A DNA stretch of 44,138 nt from Paludibacteraceae bacterium (GTDB lineage Bacteria > Bacteroidota > Bacteroidia > Bacteroidales > Paludibacteraceae). The translations under genes and the position numbers were made by a program. Positions 8,040 to 17,577 of the stretch are shown piece after piece. Below the pieces are notes generated by a model. It searched no databases and was not told the DNA's origin. It saw only the letters and a program-made list of their open reading frames with translations. Numbering within the stretch: position 1 is the first letter of the stretch; every line of letters starts with the position of its first letter. The stretch lies in contig JAKSNU010000008.1 in assembly GCA_024399535.1 (NCBI GenBank), positions 1 to 44,138 on the forward strand, given 5' to 3'.

Positions 8040-9167
8040 TTAATGTTTTTTTAAGTGTATATAAAGTTTGATGAGCGTATGAAAAATAACTATTTCGGAA
8101 TTTGTGTTCTGCGCTATCTGGCTTTCAGCCAATGCTAATTCCGAAGATATCTTCAGCACATTCCTCTCTGAGATGAAAGCCGAGAATCGAGAAGCGAACT
8201 GAACCTCGTCAGCATTCATATAAGAGAGGTCAGACATACCGACATGACAGACGAAATTTTCGCGAATCAACCGTTGGGAATAACGGAGAAACGCAAGTTG
8301 CGCATTACGTCCGAGACGCGCAAACTCCTCGCTGAATTTGCGTATTTCAAAGATACTGAATTTGAACGAAGTGCGCATCATACGCTTGAAAAGTTCAAAA
8401 TTCTGATTATCCTCATCTGTAGCCTTTACAAGACGAAGCAGCTCGCCCCAGCATCCACGCGAAGAACGGACAAGATAATTCATCTGGTCATCGCTAATGT
8501 TTGTATATCTCGCACTGATTTCGGCACGCATCCTGTCAGCTTCGAGAGGAGAAAATTCGAAATTCCGACAACGGCTACGAATAGTCAGCAAAATCTGCTC
8601 GGGATGGTCACTGACAAGGATAAAGACAGTGTCTAAAGGAGGCTCCTCAAGAATCTTGAGCAACCTATTGGCACATGCCGTATGCATTAGTTCGGGCTGC
8701 CATATAATCATGACCTTGCGGTTGCCCTGATAAGGCTTAAGCGATATTTTACGAATGATTTCGTTACCCTCCTCAGTATAAATCTGACCAATTTTTGATT
8801 CACCTATACGGGCAAACCACTGCTCGCCCGTAACAAAAGGATTCTGAAGCACACAATCGCGAAATTCTGTTATCAAGTCATCGCAAATCACAATTTTAGA
8901 TGCCTTGTTCTGCACTATAGGAAAGACAAAATGCAAATCAGGGTGGGTGAGATTCTGCACTTGCGCACACGACCTGCAACTACCACAAGAGTCCACATCA
9001 CCACGGTCGGAACACATGATATAGCGAGCCATGGCAATAGCCATCGGAAGCTTACCAACACCCTGTATGCCAGACAGAAGCATAGCGTGCGGGATACGAT
9101 CCTGCACAACCATCTGCCTGAAAATATCCTTCAGACTGTCATACCCTATAACATCACGAAAAAACAT
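8040..9167 (-). CDS. holB: DNA polymerase III subunit delta prime
   Basis: This is a clamp-loader subunit of the replicative polymerase. The N-terminus MFFRDVIGYDSL is typical. A P-loop-like GIQGVGK lacks the final Ser/Thr (Leu instead), as expected of a delta prime subunit that does not hydrolyse ATP. The zinc-binding cysteines follow (CGSCRSC and an upstream Cys), then THPDLHFVFP. The C-terminal part is divergent, as usual. I choose the ATG at 9167 over a GTG at 9179 because it gives the canonical N-terminus and leaves a normal leader from the promoter at 9194-9201. It is the first gene of an eight-gene minus-strand unit. Confidence 0.9.
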   Translation of the reverse strand: MFFRDVIGYDSLKDIFRQMVVQDRIPHAMLLSGIQGVGKLPMAIAMARYIMCSDRGDVDSCGSCRSCAQVQNLTHPDLHFVFPIVQNKASKIVICDDLITEFRDCVLQNPFVTGEQWFARIGESKIGQIYTEEGNEIIRKISLKPYQGNRKVMIIWQPELMHTACANRLLKILEEPPLDTVFILVSDHPEQILLTIRSRCRNFEFSPLEADRMRAEISARYTNISDDQMNYLVRSSRGCWGELLRLVKATDEDNQNFELFKRMMRTSFKFSIFEIRKFSEEFARLGRNAQLAFLRYSQRLIRENFVCHVGMSDLSYMNADEVQFASRFSAFISERNVLKISSELALAESQIAQNTNSEIVIFHTLIKLYIHLKKH

Positions 9168-9193
9168 CCAATAATACACTCGATTTCGGGCTG

Positions 9194-9201
9194 CAAAGGT
9201 A
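9194..9201 (-). promoter_or_regulatory. -7 element of the holB unit
   Basis: TACCTTTG on the minus strand, followed by GC, matches TAnnTTTG. The -33 region is AT-rich without a clear TTG. It would give a leader of about 20 bases in front of the holB ATG at 9167. The stretch 9168-9337 between the divergent units holds only these two promoters. Confidence 0.6.
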
Positions 9202-9226
9202 CAAAAAATTTTATTAACTAAAAATA

Positions 9227-9258
9227 TTTGGAGATTAAATTTTTTATGTGTAACTTTG
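9227..9258 (+). promoter_or_regulatory. Promoter of the nine-gene AsmA/MacAB unit
   Basis: TTTG (9227-9230), a 20-base spacer and TAACTTTG (9251-9258) match the Bacteroidota consensus well. It lies about 80 bases before the first ATG at 9338 and is the only clear promoter up to 19408, where gene junctions overlap or are under 20 bases. Confidence 0.65.
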
Positions 9259-9337
9259 TCGCATTATAAAAACACATCAGTGTGATTTGCATCACGCTAT
9301 GATTGTCAACATATTACATATAAAAACAAGAAGCGAT

Positions 9338-9676
9338 ATGAAGAGATTCCTACTAATATTTGCGTCAATACTGATTGTGACGTCGCTATCCGCCTCGCCA
9401 ATAGGGGATGAATGCACACCTGATACGTTACAGAACAACTCATTTGTGAATAATTTTCAACAAAAACAAACAACATTTTCTGTCCAACTCGAAGGGAACA
9501 TTTTAAGGACGCAAGATGTACCTGATGGGTCAATCTTGTCGATATATGCCATCACGGGAATGAAAATTGGTTCATACAAGGTTCAAGACAACGAAGTGGT
9601 ACTGAACGACACACCCGCCAAGGGCATTTACATCATACGGGTAAACAATAGGGCAACAAAAATCACTGTCAGATGA
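9338..9676 (+). CDS. Small exported protein made mostly of a T9SS-tail-like domain
   Basis: The 112-residue product has a signal peptide (MKRFLLIFASILIVTSLSAS), a linker of about 25 residues, and then a domain resembling the type IX secretion type A sorting tail (Por_Secre_tail): a GSILSIYAITGMKIGSY block and the ending AKGIYIIRVNNRATKITVR. The usual YPNP opening is absent. Such tails normally sit at the end of large secreted proteins; here almost nothing else is present. I start at ATG 9338 because upstream codons do not form a signal peptide. Its stop overlaps the next ATG (ATGA). The function is unknown; it may be a leftover tail or a small surface protein. Confidence 0.72.
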   Translation: MKRFLLIFASILIVTSLSASPIGDECTPDTLQNNSFVNNFQQKQTTFSVQLEGNILRTQDVPDGSILSIYAITGMKIGSYKVQDNEVVLNDTPAKGIYIIRVNNRATKITVR

Positions 9677-10035
9677 AAAAAACAATCATATGCCTGCTGG
9701 CGCTTGCAACAATCGCGCTTACAGGATGCGACAAACTGAACACACAAAAGACCTTTGACAAAAACCTCGTCATAGGCAAATGGCAGTCAGGAACAGAATA
9801 TTGGGTTTATCAAGTTGGAGGTATCGGTCACACCTGGGACACGAGCGATGATGTCGCAGAAGAGGAGGCTCAGGATTTCTACTGGGAAATGGACGGCAAC
9901 CAATTAATCATCACCCATATGGGCGAAATGGGAGAACTGATACCAAAACCATATACCCTCATACTGCTTACATCCGACAAACTGCAATACAGAGACAACT
10001 ACAACAAAACCTATTCATTCACTAAGGTGCCATGA
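9673..10035 (+). CDS. Small lipocalin-like lipoprotein
   Basis: The 120-residue protein has a lipoprotein signal ending ALTGC (Cys19). The mature part has the pattern of the small lipocalin-like domains common in Bacteroidota: VIGKWQSGTEYWVY near the start, then an acidic stretch, a beta-rich middle and a final RDNYNKTYSFTKV. A ligand cannot be inferred. It overlaps both neighbours by ATGA junctions, so it is translated with the tail-like protein and the AsmA protein. Confidence 0.7.
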   Translation: MKKTIICLLALATIALTGCDKLNTQKTFDKNLVIGKWQSGTEYWVYQVGGIGHTWDTSDDVAEEEAQDFYWEMDGNQLIITHMGEMGELIPKPYTLILLTSDKLQYRDNYNKTYSFTKVP

Positions 10036-13000
10036 AAAAATTTTGGAAAATATTCGGCATATCAGTCGGATCGCTATTAGGAGTGGTGATAATTGCAATC
10101 ATTATAGTCTGCAACGTCATAGTAACACCAAAACAACTCACTCCGCTACTCAACAAATACGCTCACGAGTTCATCACATGTCAATACTCGTTTGACGAAG
10201 TAGAATTGACATTTTTCTCGTCGTTCCCCGAATTTGCACTTAGGGCAAACAATGTCACGCTCATAAACCCAACAGAAGGTGCACAAAGCGACACATTGCT
10301 GCACGTCGAGTCAGTATCAGGAGTAATCAATGCAGGCGACTTCATTCATGCCTTCTTCAACGAAGACAGAATAGTGTTGAACATACACGGACTTGCCATC
10401 TCAAACGGCACAGCTAATATCTACCAAGGTAAAGACGGAATCTGCAATTACGACATCATCGCTCCATCTGACGATGATGAGGAAGAGAGCACAATAATCT
10501 TCCAATATTGCGGATTCGACAAAATAGACCTGAACGGAATAGAAGCATCAATCAGGATGCCAGAGACCGAGGCTTCGGTGAAAAACATAAAACTCAGTGC
10601 AGGAGGACGATTCTTTGCAGAAGAGGTATCGGCAGACGGAAAGTTCGTTCTTTCGGCAGACGACATCTATGGAAAAATCAAAGACATAAAAGCCGACTGC
10701 AAGAGAATTGAGCTCGAAGGAGAGGGAATATTCTCGAACATGCATTTCAGTGGGGAAGGCAAGTTAAAGACAGAAAATGTGAATTTGGCAATCAACAACG
10801 AGAAGATGATTGATAACCGCGACATTGAAATCACAATGCCATGCGATGTCAATGTTGAATACACATATGCCAACCTATACGATGGATTCAACGTCAAGAT
10901 AGACAACAACGAGATAGACCTCAAGGGCAAAGCAGAGATGTGCGAAAACGGAGATATATATTTAGGCATTGATTTCGAAACAAACGTGTGGGACATAAAC
11001 AAAACATTAGCTCTCGTTCCTGCGCAATACCTCAAAGATGTTGACTTCTTAAAAAAACTGAAGACAGACGGAACATTCAAAATAGACGGAAAAATAAACG
11101 GCACATTAGCTGAAAACAATTTCCCATTGATATTTGCAAACATAGAACTCGACAAATGCAATGCCGACATTGAAGGAATACCATACCACCTCGCTGTAGA
11201 GAAAGCAAAGCTATATGCCGACATCAATCTGAACGAGAAATCGAACGTCACAATCCACGAGTTGAACGCTGCAGCAGACGATATGAAGTTCGACATCACT
11301 GGCAACGTGGACGACTTGCTCGGACATATGACTTGCGATATGCACGTGAAGGGCAACGCCGATCTTGAAAGACTAAAAGAGGTCATTCCTGACAAACTCA
11401 AACTGAAACTCGGTGGGAATACCGACATTGACCTAAAAGCCAACTTCGCATTAGATGACGCAATAAACATTAGATTGGACAAAATCAAAGCAAATGGCAC
11501 AATTGCATACAAATCGCTCAATGTACGCTACAACGACAGCATCTTCGTGAACGACAGCAAGGGTGTAATCTCAATTGAAATGCCAAACAAACACACAAAC
11601 AAGCATTTCAAAGAGTACGGAAACATAGGCATTCAAGGCGAAAAGATAAGCTGTTCGATGGCAGGAACAATTAATGCCATAGTCAAAGGAGCAGACATCA
11701 AAGTGCATTTCGGAGATGTGTTGAACGACAAGAAATTCATTGAGACAGTTTGTGACGTGAAATGCGAATCGCTCATGGGCAACTACGACACAATACATTT
11801 CAACCTCAACGAACCAGACATAAACGTCACCACATTTCCAATGCATAAAGACCCTATGCAACCAGGACTGACAGCTACATACAGAAGCAAGATGTCACAG
11901 ATTGTCATGGGCAAGGCATTGAATTTTGACGCTGCCGCATTATCGTTCAGCGGATTCACGACATACGACAAGTCAAAGGAAAACATATTGCTGAAACTCA
12001 ATCCGACACTCAACGCAATTGTCGCAGACGGTAAGTTGAAAATGGCTGAAATAAAACCAGAAATAAAAATTCCATCAATTGATTTCAAATTCACCCCAAG
12101 AGAGTGCCACATTAACAAATCAAGGATACAGATAGAACACTCAGATTTCAATCTGTCGGGGGATGTCACAAACATAAAGAACCATATCGAAAAGAATGAA
12201 TTACTGAAAGGCGACCTGAAGTTCGAGTCAGACCAAACAAACGTAGATGAGATAATGGCATTAGTGAACGGAATAGGCAATAGCAGTGAAGAGACAAAAC
12301 AAGAGGAACAAATGCCTGACGAGGATAACCCATTCATGGTGCCTAAGGGAGTTGACATTGCACTGACAACCATAATCAAAAAAGCAATATTCAACGACAA
12401 CGAACTCAGAGACGTCACAGGCAAACTTACAGTCAAGGACGGAATACTGATAGCCGAACAGATGGGCTTCACATCCGAAGCAGCCGAAATGCAGCTAACG
12501 GGCATCTATAGGTCCGAAAGGAAAAACCATCTGTTCTGCGGATTGGATTTCCACCTGCTGAACATCGACATACACAAATTGATAAAGCTCATCCCTTCGA
12601 TTGACACCATCGTGCCAATGCTGAAATCGTTTGAAGGAAATGCAGAATTCCATCTTGCGGCAGAGACCTATCTCAAATCGAACTACGACATCAAATTCTC
12701 GACACTGAGAGGAGCAGCTGCCATCGAAGGAAAAGATCTCGTCTTGTTAGACAACAAGACATTCAGCACTATAGCTAAATACATGATGTTCAACAAAAAG
12801 ACAAAGAATATAGTCGATTCGCTATCGGTCGAAGCAACACTATTCAGAAACGAAGTGGACATATATCCATTCTTAGTTTCGATGGACAAATGGCAAGCTG
12901 TATTGGCAGGACGACATAATCTCGATATGAGTTTCAACTATCACATTTCGCTGACCGATTGTCCATTGCCTGCACGATTAGGATTAGACATCACAGGCAC

Positions 13001-13142
13001 ATTTGACGATCCGAAATTCAAATTAGTGCCATGCCAATACAAGGCATTGTACAAACCAAACAAACGGGGAGCAGTTGAAGAACAGATTCTCACACTCAAG
13101 AAACAGATAGCAGATGCTCTGAAAGCAAACGTAATAAAATAA
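10032..13142 (+). CDS. AsmA-family protein (large periplasmic, inner-membrane anchored)
   Basis: The 1036-residue protein has one N-terminal membrane anchor (residues about 5-30, GSLLGVVIIAIIIVCNVIV). It is followed by the AsmA-type opening (LTPLLNKYAHEFI, FSSFPEFALRANNVTL) and a very long periplasmic part rich in beta repeats. The C-terminal portion around FEGNAEFHLAAETYLKSNY and ADCPLP-like LTDCPLPARLGLDITGTFDDPKF matches the AsmA C-terminal domain. Family members are thought to form hydrophobic bridges moving phospholipid between membranes; that role here is inference. It lies directly ahead of the tolC-macAB genes with a 6-base gap. Confidence 0.85.
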   Translation: MKKFWKIFGISVGSLLGVVIIAIIIVCNVIVTPKQLTPLLNKYAHEFITCQYSFDEVELTFFSSFPEFALRANNVTLINPTEGAQSDTLLHVESVSGVINAGDFIHAFFNEDRIVLNIHGLAISNGTANIYQGKDGICNYDIIAPSDDDEEESTIIFQYCGFDKIDLNGIEASIRMPETEASVKNIKLSAGGRFFAEEVSADGKFVLSADDIYGKIKDIKADCKRIELEGEGIFSNMHFSGEGKLKTENVNLAINNEKMIDNRDIEITMPCDVNVEYTYANLYDGFNVKIDNNEIDLKGKAEMCENGDIYLGIDFETNVWDINKTLALVPAQYLKDVDFLKKLKTDGTFKIDGKINGTLAENNFPLIFANIELDKCNADIEGIPYHLAVEKAKLYADINLNEKSNVTIHELNAAADDMKFDITGNVDDLLGHMTCDMHVKGNADLERLKEVIPDKLKLKLGGNTDIDLKANFALDDAINIRLDKIKANGTIAYKSLNVRYNDSIFVNDSKGVISIEMPNKHTNKHFKEYGNIGIQGEKISCSMAGTINAIVKGADIKVHFGDVLNDKKFIETVCDVKCESLMGNYDTIHFNLNEPDINVTTFPMHKDPMQPGLTATYRSKMSQIVMGKALNFDAAALSFSGFTTYDKSKENILLKLNPTLNAIVADGKLKMAEIKPEIKIPSIDFKFTPRECHINKSRIQIEHSDFNLSGDVTNIKNHIEKNELLKGDLKFESDQTNVDEIMALVNGIGNSSEETKQEEQMPDEDNPFMVPKGVDIALTTIIKKAIFNDNELRDVTGKLTVKDGILIAEQMGFTSEAAEMQLTGIYRSERKNHLFCGLDFHLLNIDIHKLIKLIPSIDTIVPMLKSFEGNAEFHLAAETYLKSNYDIKFSTLRGAAAIEGKDLVLLDNKTFSTIAKYMMFNKKTKNIVDSLSVEATLFRNEVDIYPFLVSMDKWQAVLAGRHNLDMSFNYHISLTDCPLPARLGLDITGTFDDPKFKLVPCQYKALYKPNKRGAVEEQILTLKKQIADALKANVIK

Positions 13143-13148
13143 ACCGCA

Positions 13149-14429
13149 ATGAAACGATACATAATAATCTTAACAATATTGTCGGCAGGCATCTTCACTT
13201 CACAAGGACAAACCGACACTATTAGATTTACACTCGGCGAATGCATTGATTACGCATTTGCAAATAGTTATGACCGACAATCAATGGAGGTAAACGTACG
13301 GCAACAAGAAGAGACTCTCAGAGGAGCAAAATTAGCATACGCACCTTCTATTTCGGCATCAATAGGCGAGAATCTAAATCACCAAGGAACATCAGATGAT
13401 GTAAACTTCGGAGGTAGCGCAAATATCGGTGCCAATCTGACATTATACAATTACAACACATTGCGTAATATCGAGCAACAGAAAATCATGCTCCGACAGA
13501 CACAATATCAAAACGAACAATACGACCAAAACTTGATAATAAATATCATTAGGGAATACGTGACAGTCATAGGCGAGATGGAGTTGATAAAATACCAAGA
13601 AAAAATAGTCTCGACTTCGGAACAACAGGTGACAGAGGGAGAAAAGAAATATAGATTAGGAGCAATCCTCGAAAGCGACTACCTGCTGCTCGAAGCACAA
13701 CATGCCACTAACGAGACGAACCTGCTGGATTCAAAAAACTCATTAGAGAACTCGCTGTTGGAACTTAAGATATTGATGTCGATGGACCCAACAAAACCAT
13801 TGGCACTCGAACTGCCATCCGACGAGACAATTGAAGGATTGAAAACTTTACCTTCGCGCGACTTTGCAATAGAACAGGGACTCAAGAATATGCCGTCTAT
13901 GCACTTGACAGAGACATCACTTGAGTTGGCACGACAAGGTCTGAAAGTCGCTAAGGGTGGTTACGTGCCAACCATAGGAGCAAATGCCCAAATAGGAACA
14001 TCGCACAACAATTTTGAAAATTTCGGAGAACAACTGAAAAATTCGTTCTCACAATCAGTTGGCATTTCAGTATCCATCCCTATCTACGACCGTTCGCAGA
14101 CTGAAACCCAGGTACGGAAAGCAAAACTCTCAATTCAACAGGCAGAACTTGACAAACAACAGACAGAACTTGATGTCAAAAACACAATGGCACAGGCTTA
14201 TACCAACGTTGAAACCTCGTTGGCAAAATACAACTCCACAACAAAAAAATACCAAGCTTGGCAAAAAACACTCGATGCGTACAATGCTAAGTTCAGATTA
14301 GGAGCAATAACAACTGTCGATTTATTACAACAAGAAAACAACTACATCTCAGCATTGAACGAATACATTCAAGCAAAATACAAATTCATGATGGAAAGAG
14401 AGGTACTGAATGTATATATGGGAGAATAA
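13149..14429 (+). CDS. TolC-family outer-membrane channel
   Basis: The 426-residue protein has a signal peptide (MKRYIIILTILSAGIFTSQG) and the paired OEP repeats of TolC: the first starts FTLGECIDYAFANSYD, and the second has SVGISVSIPIYDRSQTETQVRKAK. Long heptad-type helices lie between them. It would form the outer-membrane exit duct for the adaptor and ABC pump encoded next (18 bases downstream). The substrate is unknown. Confidence 0.9.
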   Translation: MKRYIIILTILSAGIFTSQGQTDTIRFTLGECIDYAFANSYDRQSMEVNVRQQEETLRGAKLAYAPSISASIGENLNHQGTSDDVNFGGSANIGANLTLYNYNTLRNIEQQKIMLRQTQYQNEQYDQNLIINIIREYVTVIGEMELIKYQEKIVSTSEQQVTEGEKKYRLGAILESDYLLLEAQHATNETNLLDSKNSLENSLLELKILMSMDPTKPLALELPSDETIEGLKTLPSRDFAIEQGLKNMPSMHLTETSLELARQGLKVAKGGYVPTIGANAQIGTSHNNFENFGEQLKNSFSQSVGISVSIPIYDRSQTETQVRKAKLSIQQAELDKQQTELDVKNTMAQAYTNVETSLAKYNSTTKKYQAWQKTLDAYNAKFRLGAITTVDLLQQENNYISALNEYIQAKYKFMMEREVLNVYMGE

Positions 14430-14447
14430 GAAAAGACAACAATCAAT

Positions 14448-15617
14448 ATGGAAAAGAAAAAAAGAAAAAAAGCAATCATCTGGAGCATAATCGGAGTTGT
14501 AGTGATAGGGATTATCATTGCCATAGTTATGCCTAAGAAGAAGGTGGTTACTTGGAACACCCAAGAGGTTAAGACAGGAAGCGTGGAGTTAGCAATCACA
14601 GCAACTGGATATGTGCAACCAGTCGAAAAGGTGGAAATAGGCACACAGGTTTCTGGAAAAATCGAAGCAATATATGTGGATTTCAACTCGCACGTAAAAA
14701 AAGGACAATTGCTTGCAGAACTTGACAAATCGACATTGAACGAGCGTTTGTCACAAACTTTAGCAAGCGAAAGAAGCGCACAAGCATCGCTTACACTCGC
14801 TCAACAAAACTACGACCGAATAAAAGAACTGTACGAAAATAATGCCGCAACAAAAGCAGATTTCGAACAATCCACATCACAACTGACGCAAGCTAAATCG
14901 CAATACGAGAATGCCAAAGCCAGCGTTCGTCAAGCAAGAGTTGATTTGGGATATGCCGAAATCTACTCGACCGTAGATGGCGTAGTGTTAGACCGCAAGG
15001 TGGAGATAGGACAGACTGTCGCCTCGTCGTTCTCAACACCAACAATGTTCGTCATAGCAAAGGATTTGACGAATATGCAGATTGAGGCAAACATTGACGA
15101 AGCCGATATAGGGCAGGTGAAAGTCGGTCAACATGTTGACTTCAGCGTAGATGCCTATCCAAAAGAGACATTCATAGGAACCGTAAAACAGGTCAGACTG
15201 CAACCAACTGTGACAAACAACGTTGTGACATACACTGTAGTCATCAACACAGCCAACCCTGACGAAAAACTCTATCCGGGAATGACTGCATCTGTAACCA
15301 TCATAACGCAAAACGACACTGCACTGACAGTACCGCTCGAAGCTATGAACTATGAGCCAACCACCGAACTTCTGAAGAAACTCAATATACCAATGGAGGA
15401 ATTAGGAATTCGAGGCAAACACGTATGGATAAAAGATGGCGAGACTATGCACCCTGTCGCTATTGAGACAGGCATAAACGACGGAGTCAATACTATAGTC
15501 AAAAGCGGACTCAAAGGCGGCGAAACCGTCGTTGTGTCGGCATTGTACGAAGAAATAAACAAAAAACCAAAAGAGGAAGGAGCAAGACTATTCGGACCTC
15601 CTAATCGTAAAAAATAA
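14448..15617 (+). CDS. macA: MacA-like periplasmic adaptor of an ABC exporter
   Basis: This membrane-fusion protein links the MacB-type pump to the TolC channel. A membrane anchor lies at residues about 10-28 (IWSIIGVVVIGIIIAIVMP). A split lipoyl domain follows (GYVQPVEKVEIGTQVSGKIE and the later YAEIYSTVDGVVLDRKVEIG), with a coiled-coil hairpin between and beta-barrel segments after it. The end is basic (FGPPNRKK). Length 389 fits MacA. It is followed 5 bases later by the ATPase gene. The gene symbol is by family; the substrate is not determined. Confidence 0.88.
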   Translation: MEKKKRKKAIIWSIIGVVVIGIIIAIVMPKKKVVTWNTQEVKTGSVELAITATGYVQPVEKVEIGTQVSGKIEAIYVDFNSHVKKGQLLAELDKSTLNERLSQTLASERSAQASLTLAQQNYDRIKELYENNAATKADFEQSTSQLTQAKSQYENAKASVRQARVDLGYAEIYSTVDGVVLDRKVEIGQTVASSFSTPTMFVIAKDLTNMQIEANIDEADIGQVKVGQHVDFSVDAYPKETFIGTVKQVRLQPTVTNNVVTYTVVINTANPDEKLYPGMTASVTIITQNDTALTVPLEAMNYEPTTELLKKLNIPMEELGIRGKHVWIKDGETMHPVAIETGINDGVNTIVKSGLKGGETVVVSALYEEINKKPKEEGARLFGPPNRKK

Positions 15618-15622
15618 CATCC

Positions 15623-16366
15623 ATGCCAATAATCAAGGTCGAAAACCTAAAACGCAATTTCCAAGTAGGCTCAGAGACAGTCAGAGCACTTCGAGGCATA
15701 TCGTTTGAAATAAACGAAGGTGAATTTGTGTCGATAATGGGAACATCAGGCAGTGGAAAATCAACGTTACTAAATATCCTCGGATGTTTGGACAGCCCAT
15801 CAGATGGCGAATACTATATAGACGATATTCCAGTCTCGCATAGAACAAAAGACGAACTGTCGCACATCAGAAACAGGAAGATAGGATTTGTTTTCCAAAG
15901 CTACAACCTGCTGGCGAGAACATCCGCAATTGAAAACGTCGAATTGCCACTGCTTTACAATAACGATATATCGAGAAAAGAACGCAGGGAAAGGGCAATC
16001 GAAGCATTGAGAATGGTAGGATTGGAGGATAGAATGGAACATGTGCCCAACCAATTGTCAGGAGGTCAGCAACAGCGAGTTGCCATAGCGAGGGCAATAG
16101 TCAGCGACCCTGTAATAATACTCGCCGACGAGGCGACAGGAAACCTCGATACCCGTACATCGTATGAAATTATGACTCTATTCCAAGAGCTGAATGCAAA
16201 AGGAAAAACAATTGGTTTCGTAACACACGAGCCAGACATTGCAAGATTCACAGGCAGAACCATCATGCTGCGTGACGGACAAATAATAAAAGACGATAAG
16301 GTAGCAACCATTTCGGCAAAAGAAATGCTCGAAGCTCTACCGAAAGCACAAGATTACCAATTATGA
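15623..16366 (+). CDS. ABC transporter ATPase, MacB/LolD type
   Basis: The 247-residue ATPase has Walker A GTSGSGKST at residues 40-48, the Q-loop segment FVFQSYNLLARTSA, signature LSGGQQQRVAIARA, Walker B VIILADEATGNLD and the H-loop in FVTHEPDIARF. These are the features of the LolD/MacB group, which powers mechanotransmission rather than membrane passage. The separate ATPase and permease genes here together equal MacB. Its stop overlaps the permease start (ATGA). Confidence 0.92.
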   Translation: MPIIKVENLKRNFQVGSETVRALRGISFEINEGEFVSIMGTSGSGKSTLLNILGCLDSPSDGEYYIDDIPVSHRTKDELSHIRNRKIGFVFQSYNLLARTSAIENVELPLLYNNDISRKERRERAIEALRMVGLEDRMEHVPNQLSGGQQQRVAIARAIVSDPVIILADEATGNLDTRTSYEIMTLFQELNAKGKTIGFVTHEPDIARFTGRTIMLRDGQIIKDDKVATISAKEMLEALPKAQDYQL

Positions 16367-17577
16367 GTATATTCAACCTACTAAACATAGCAATAATAGC
16401 ACTATTGAGAAACAAGACGAGGGCACTGCTCACAATGCTCGGTGTAATCATAGGTATCGCATCAGTCATCTCAATGTTGTCGCTCGGTCAAAGCTCTACG
16501 AACAACATCAGCAACGAGATATCTGGTATGGGAACCAACCTGATAATGATTATGCCGGAATTCAACAGACGCGGAGTGAACACTGGAAATTCTAACGTTG
16601 AGTCGCTGAAATTCTCTGATTGCGAAGCAATACGCAAACAAGCAAAATATGTCAAGGACGTATCGCCAATGGCACAGTCTGCAGGTCAATTCGTCAGAGG
16701 GTCAAACAACTGGCCATCACAGATATATGGTGTAGATCCAAGTTATCTCGACATACGCAAATACAAGGTTGTATCAGGCACATCATTCACCGAAGACCAA
16801 GTCGAATCGTACGCCAAAGTTTGCATTATTGGTCAGACACTTGTCGAAAACCTGTTTCCTGACGGCACAAACCCTATAGGAGAGGAGATACGATTCAACA
16901 AAATACCACTAAAGGTGATAGGTGTTTTGGAGGAAAAAGGTGACAATATGGGTCAAGATCAAGACGACCTCGTGATTGCACCATTCACGACCGTACAGAA
17001 ACGCATCCTTGCCATTGACTATATACAGATGATAGTTGCATCAGCCAAGAGTGGAGAGGTGGCAGACCAAGCAACGGAAGAAATTGAAAATATCCTGAGG
17101 GCAAGACATCATATTGAAGAGGGCAAAGACAACGATTTCGAGGTGCGTTCTCAACAGGAAATGCTCACAATGATGTCATCAGTGACAGGCTTTGTCACTG
17201 CTCTGTTGGCTGCAATAGCATCGATTTCGCTCATCGTGGGAGGTATAGGTATCATGAACATTATGTATGTCACAGTGACCGAAAGGACAAAAGAAATAGG
17301 ACTCAGAATGTCAATTGGCGCACGTGGAAAAGACATTATGATGCAATTCCTCGCCGAGAGCACAATACTATCGCTGATAGGAGGTATAATAGGAGTGATA
17401 TTCGGTATATTTGTGTCGTATGTGGTTACAACAATATTGAAGTGGCCATTCGTGGTGAGCGGTACATCGGTGATGTTGTCATTCTTAGTATGTACGGCAA
17501 CAGGAATATTTTTCGGATGGTATCCCGCAAAGAAGGCAGCCAACCTTGACCCAATAAATGCTTTAAGATACGAATAA
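16363..17577 (+). CDS. ABC transporter permease, MacB/FtsX type
   Basis: The 404-residue permease has an N-terminal membrane helix (LLTMLGVIIGIASVISMLSL), a periplasmic MacB-type domain of about 200 residues, and three C-terminal helices. These include the conserved IGIMNIMYVTVTERTKEIGL and the ending FFGWYPAKKAANLDPINALR. It pairs with the ATPase just upstream and the MacA/TolC genes. The last base is shared with the kinase start (TAATG), so regulator genes are coupled to transporter genes. Confidence 0.92.
   Translation: MSIFNLLNIAIIALLRNKTRALLTMLGVIIGIASVISMLSLGQSSTNNISNEISGMGTNLIMIMPEFNRRGVNTGNSNVESLKFSDCEAIRKQAKYVKDVSPMAQSAGQFVRGSNNWPSQIYGVDPSYLDIRKYKVVSGTSFTEDQVESYAKVCIIGQTLVENLFPDGTNPIGEEIRFNKIPLKVIGVLEEKGDNMGQDQDDLVIAPFTTVQKRILAIDYIQMIVASAKSGEVADQATEEIENILRARHHIEEGKDNDFEVRSQQEMLTMMSSVTGFVTALLAAIASISLIVGGIGIMNIMYVTVTERTKEIGLRMSIGARGKDIMMQFLAESTILSLIGGIIGVIFGIFVSYVVTTILKWPFVVSGTSVMLSFLVCTATGIFFGWYPAKKAANLDPINALRYE

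Noticed and set aside
9167..9179. Alternative GTG start of holB at 9179
   Set aside because: It would leave almost no leader from the mapped-looking promoter and adds YYW in front of the normal N-terminus.
10667..11521. 284-codon minus-strand frame within the AsmA gene
   Set aside because: Serine- and phenylalanine-rich shadow of the AsmA coding strand; no promoter.
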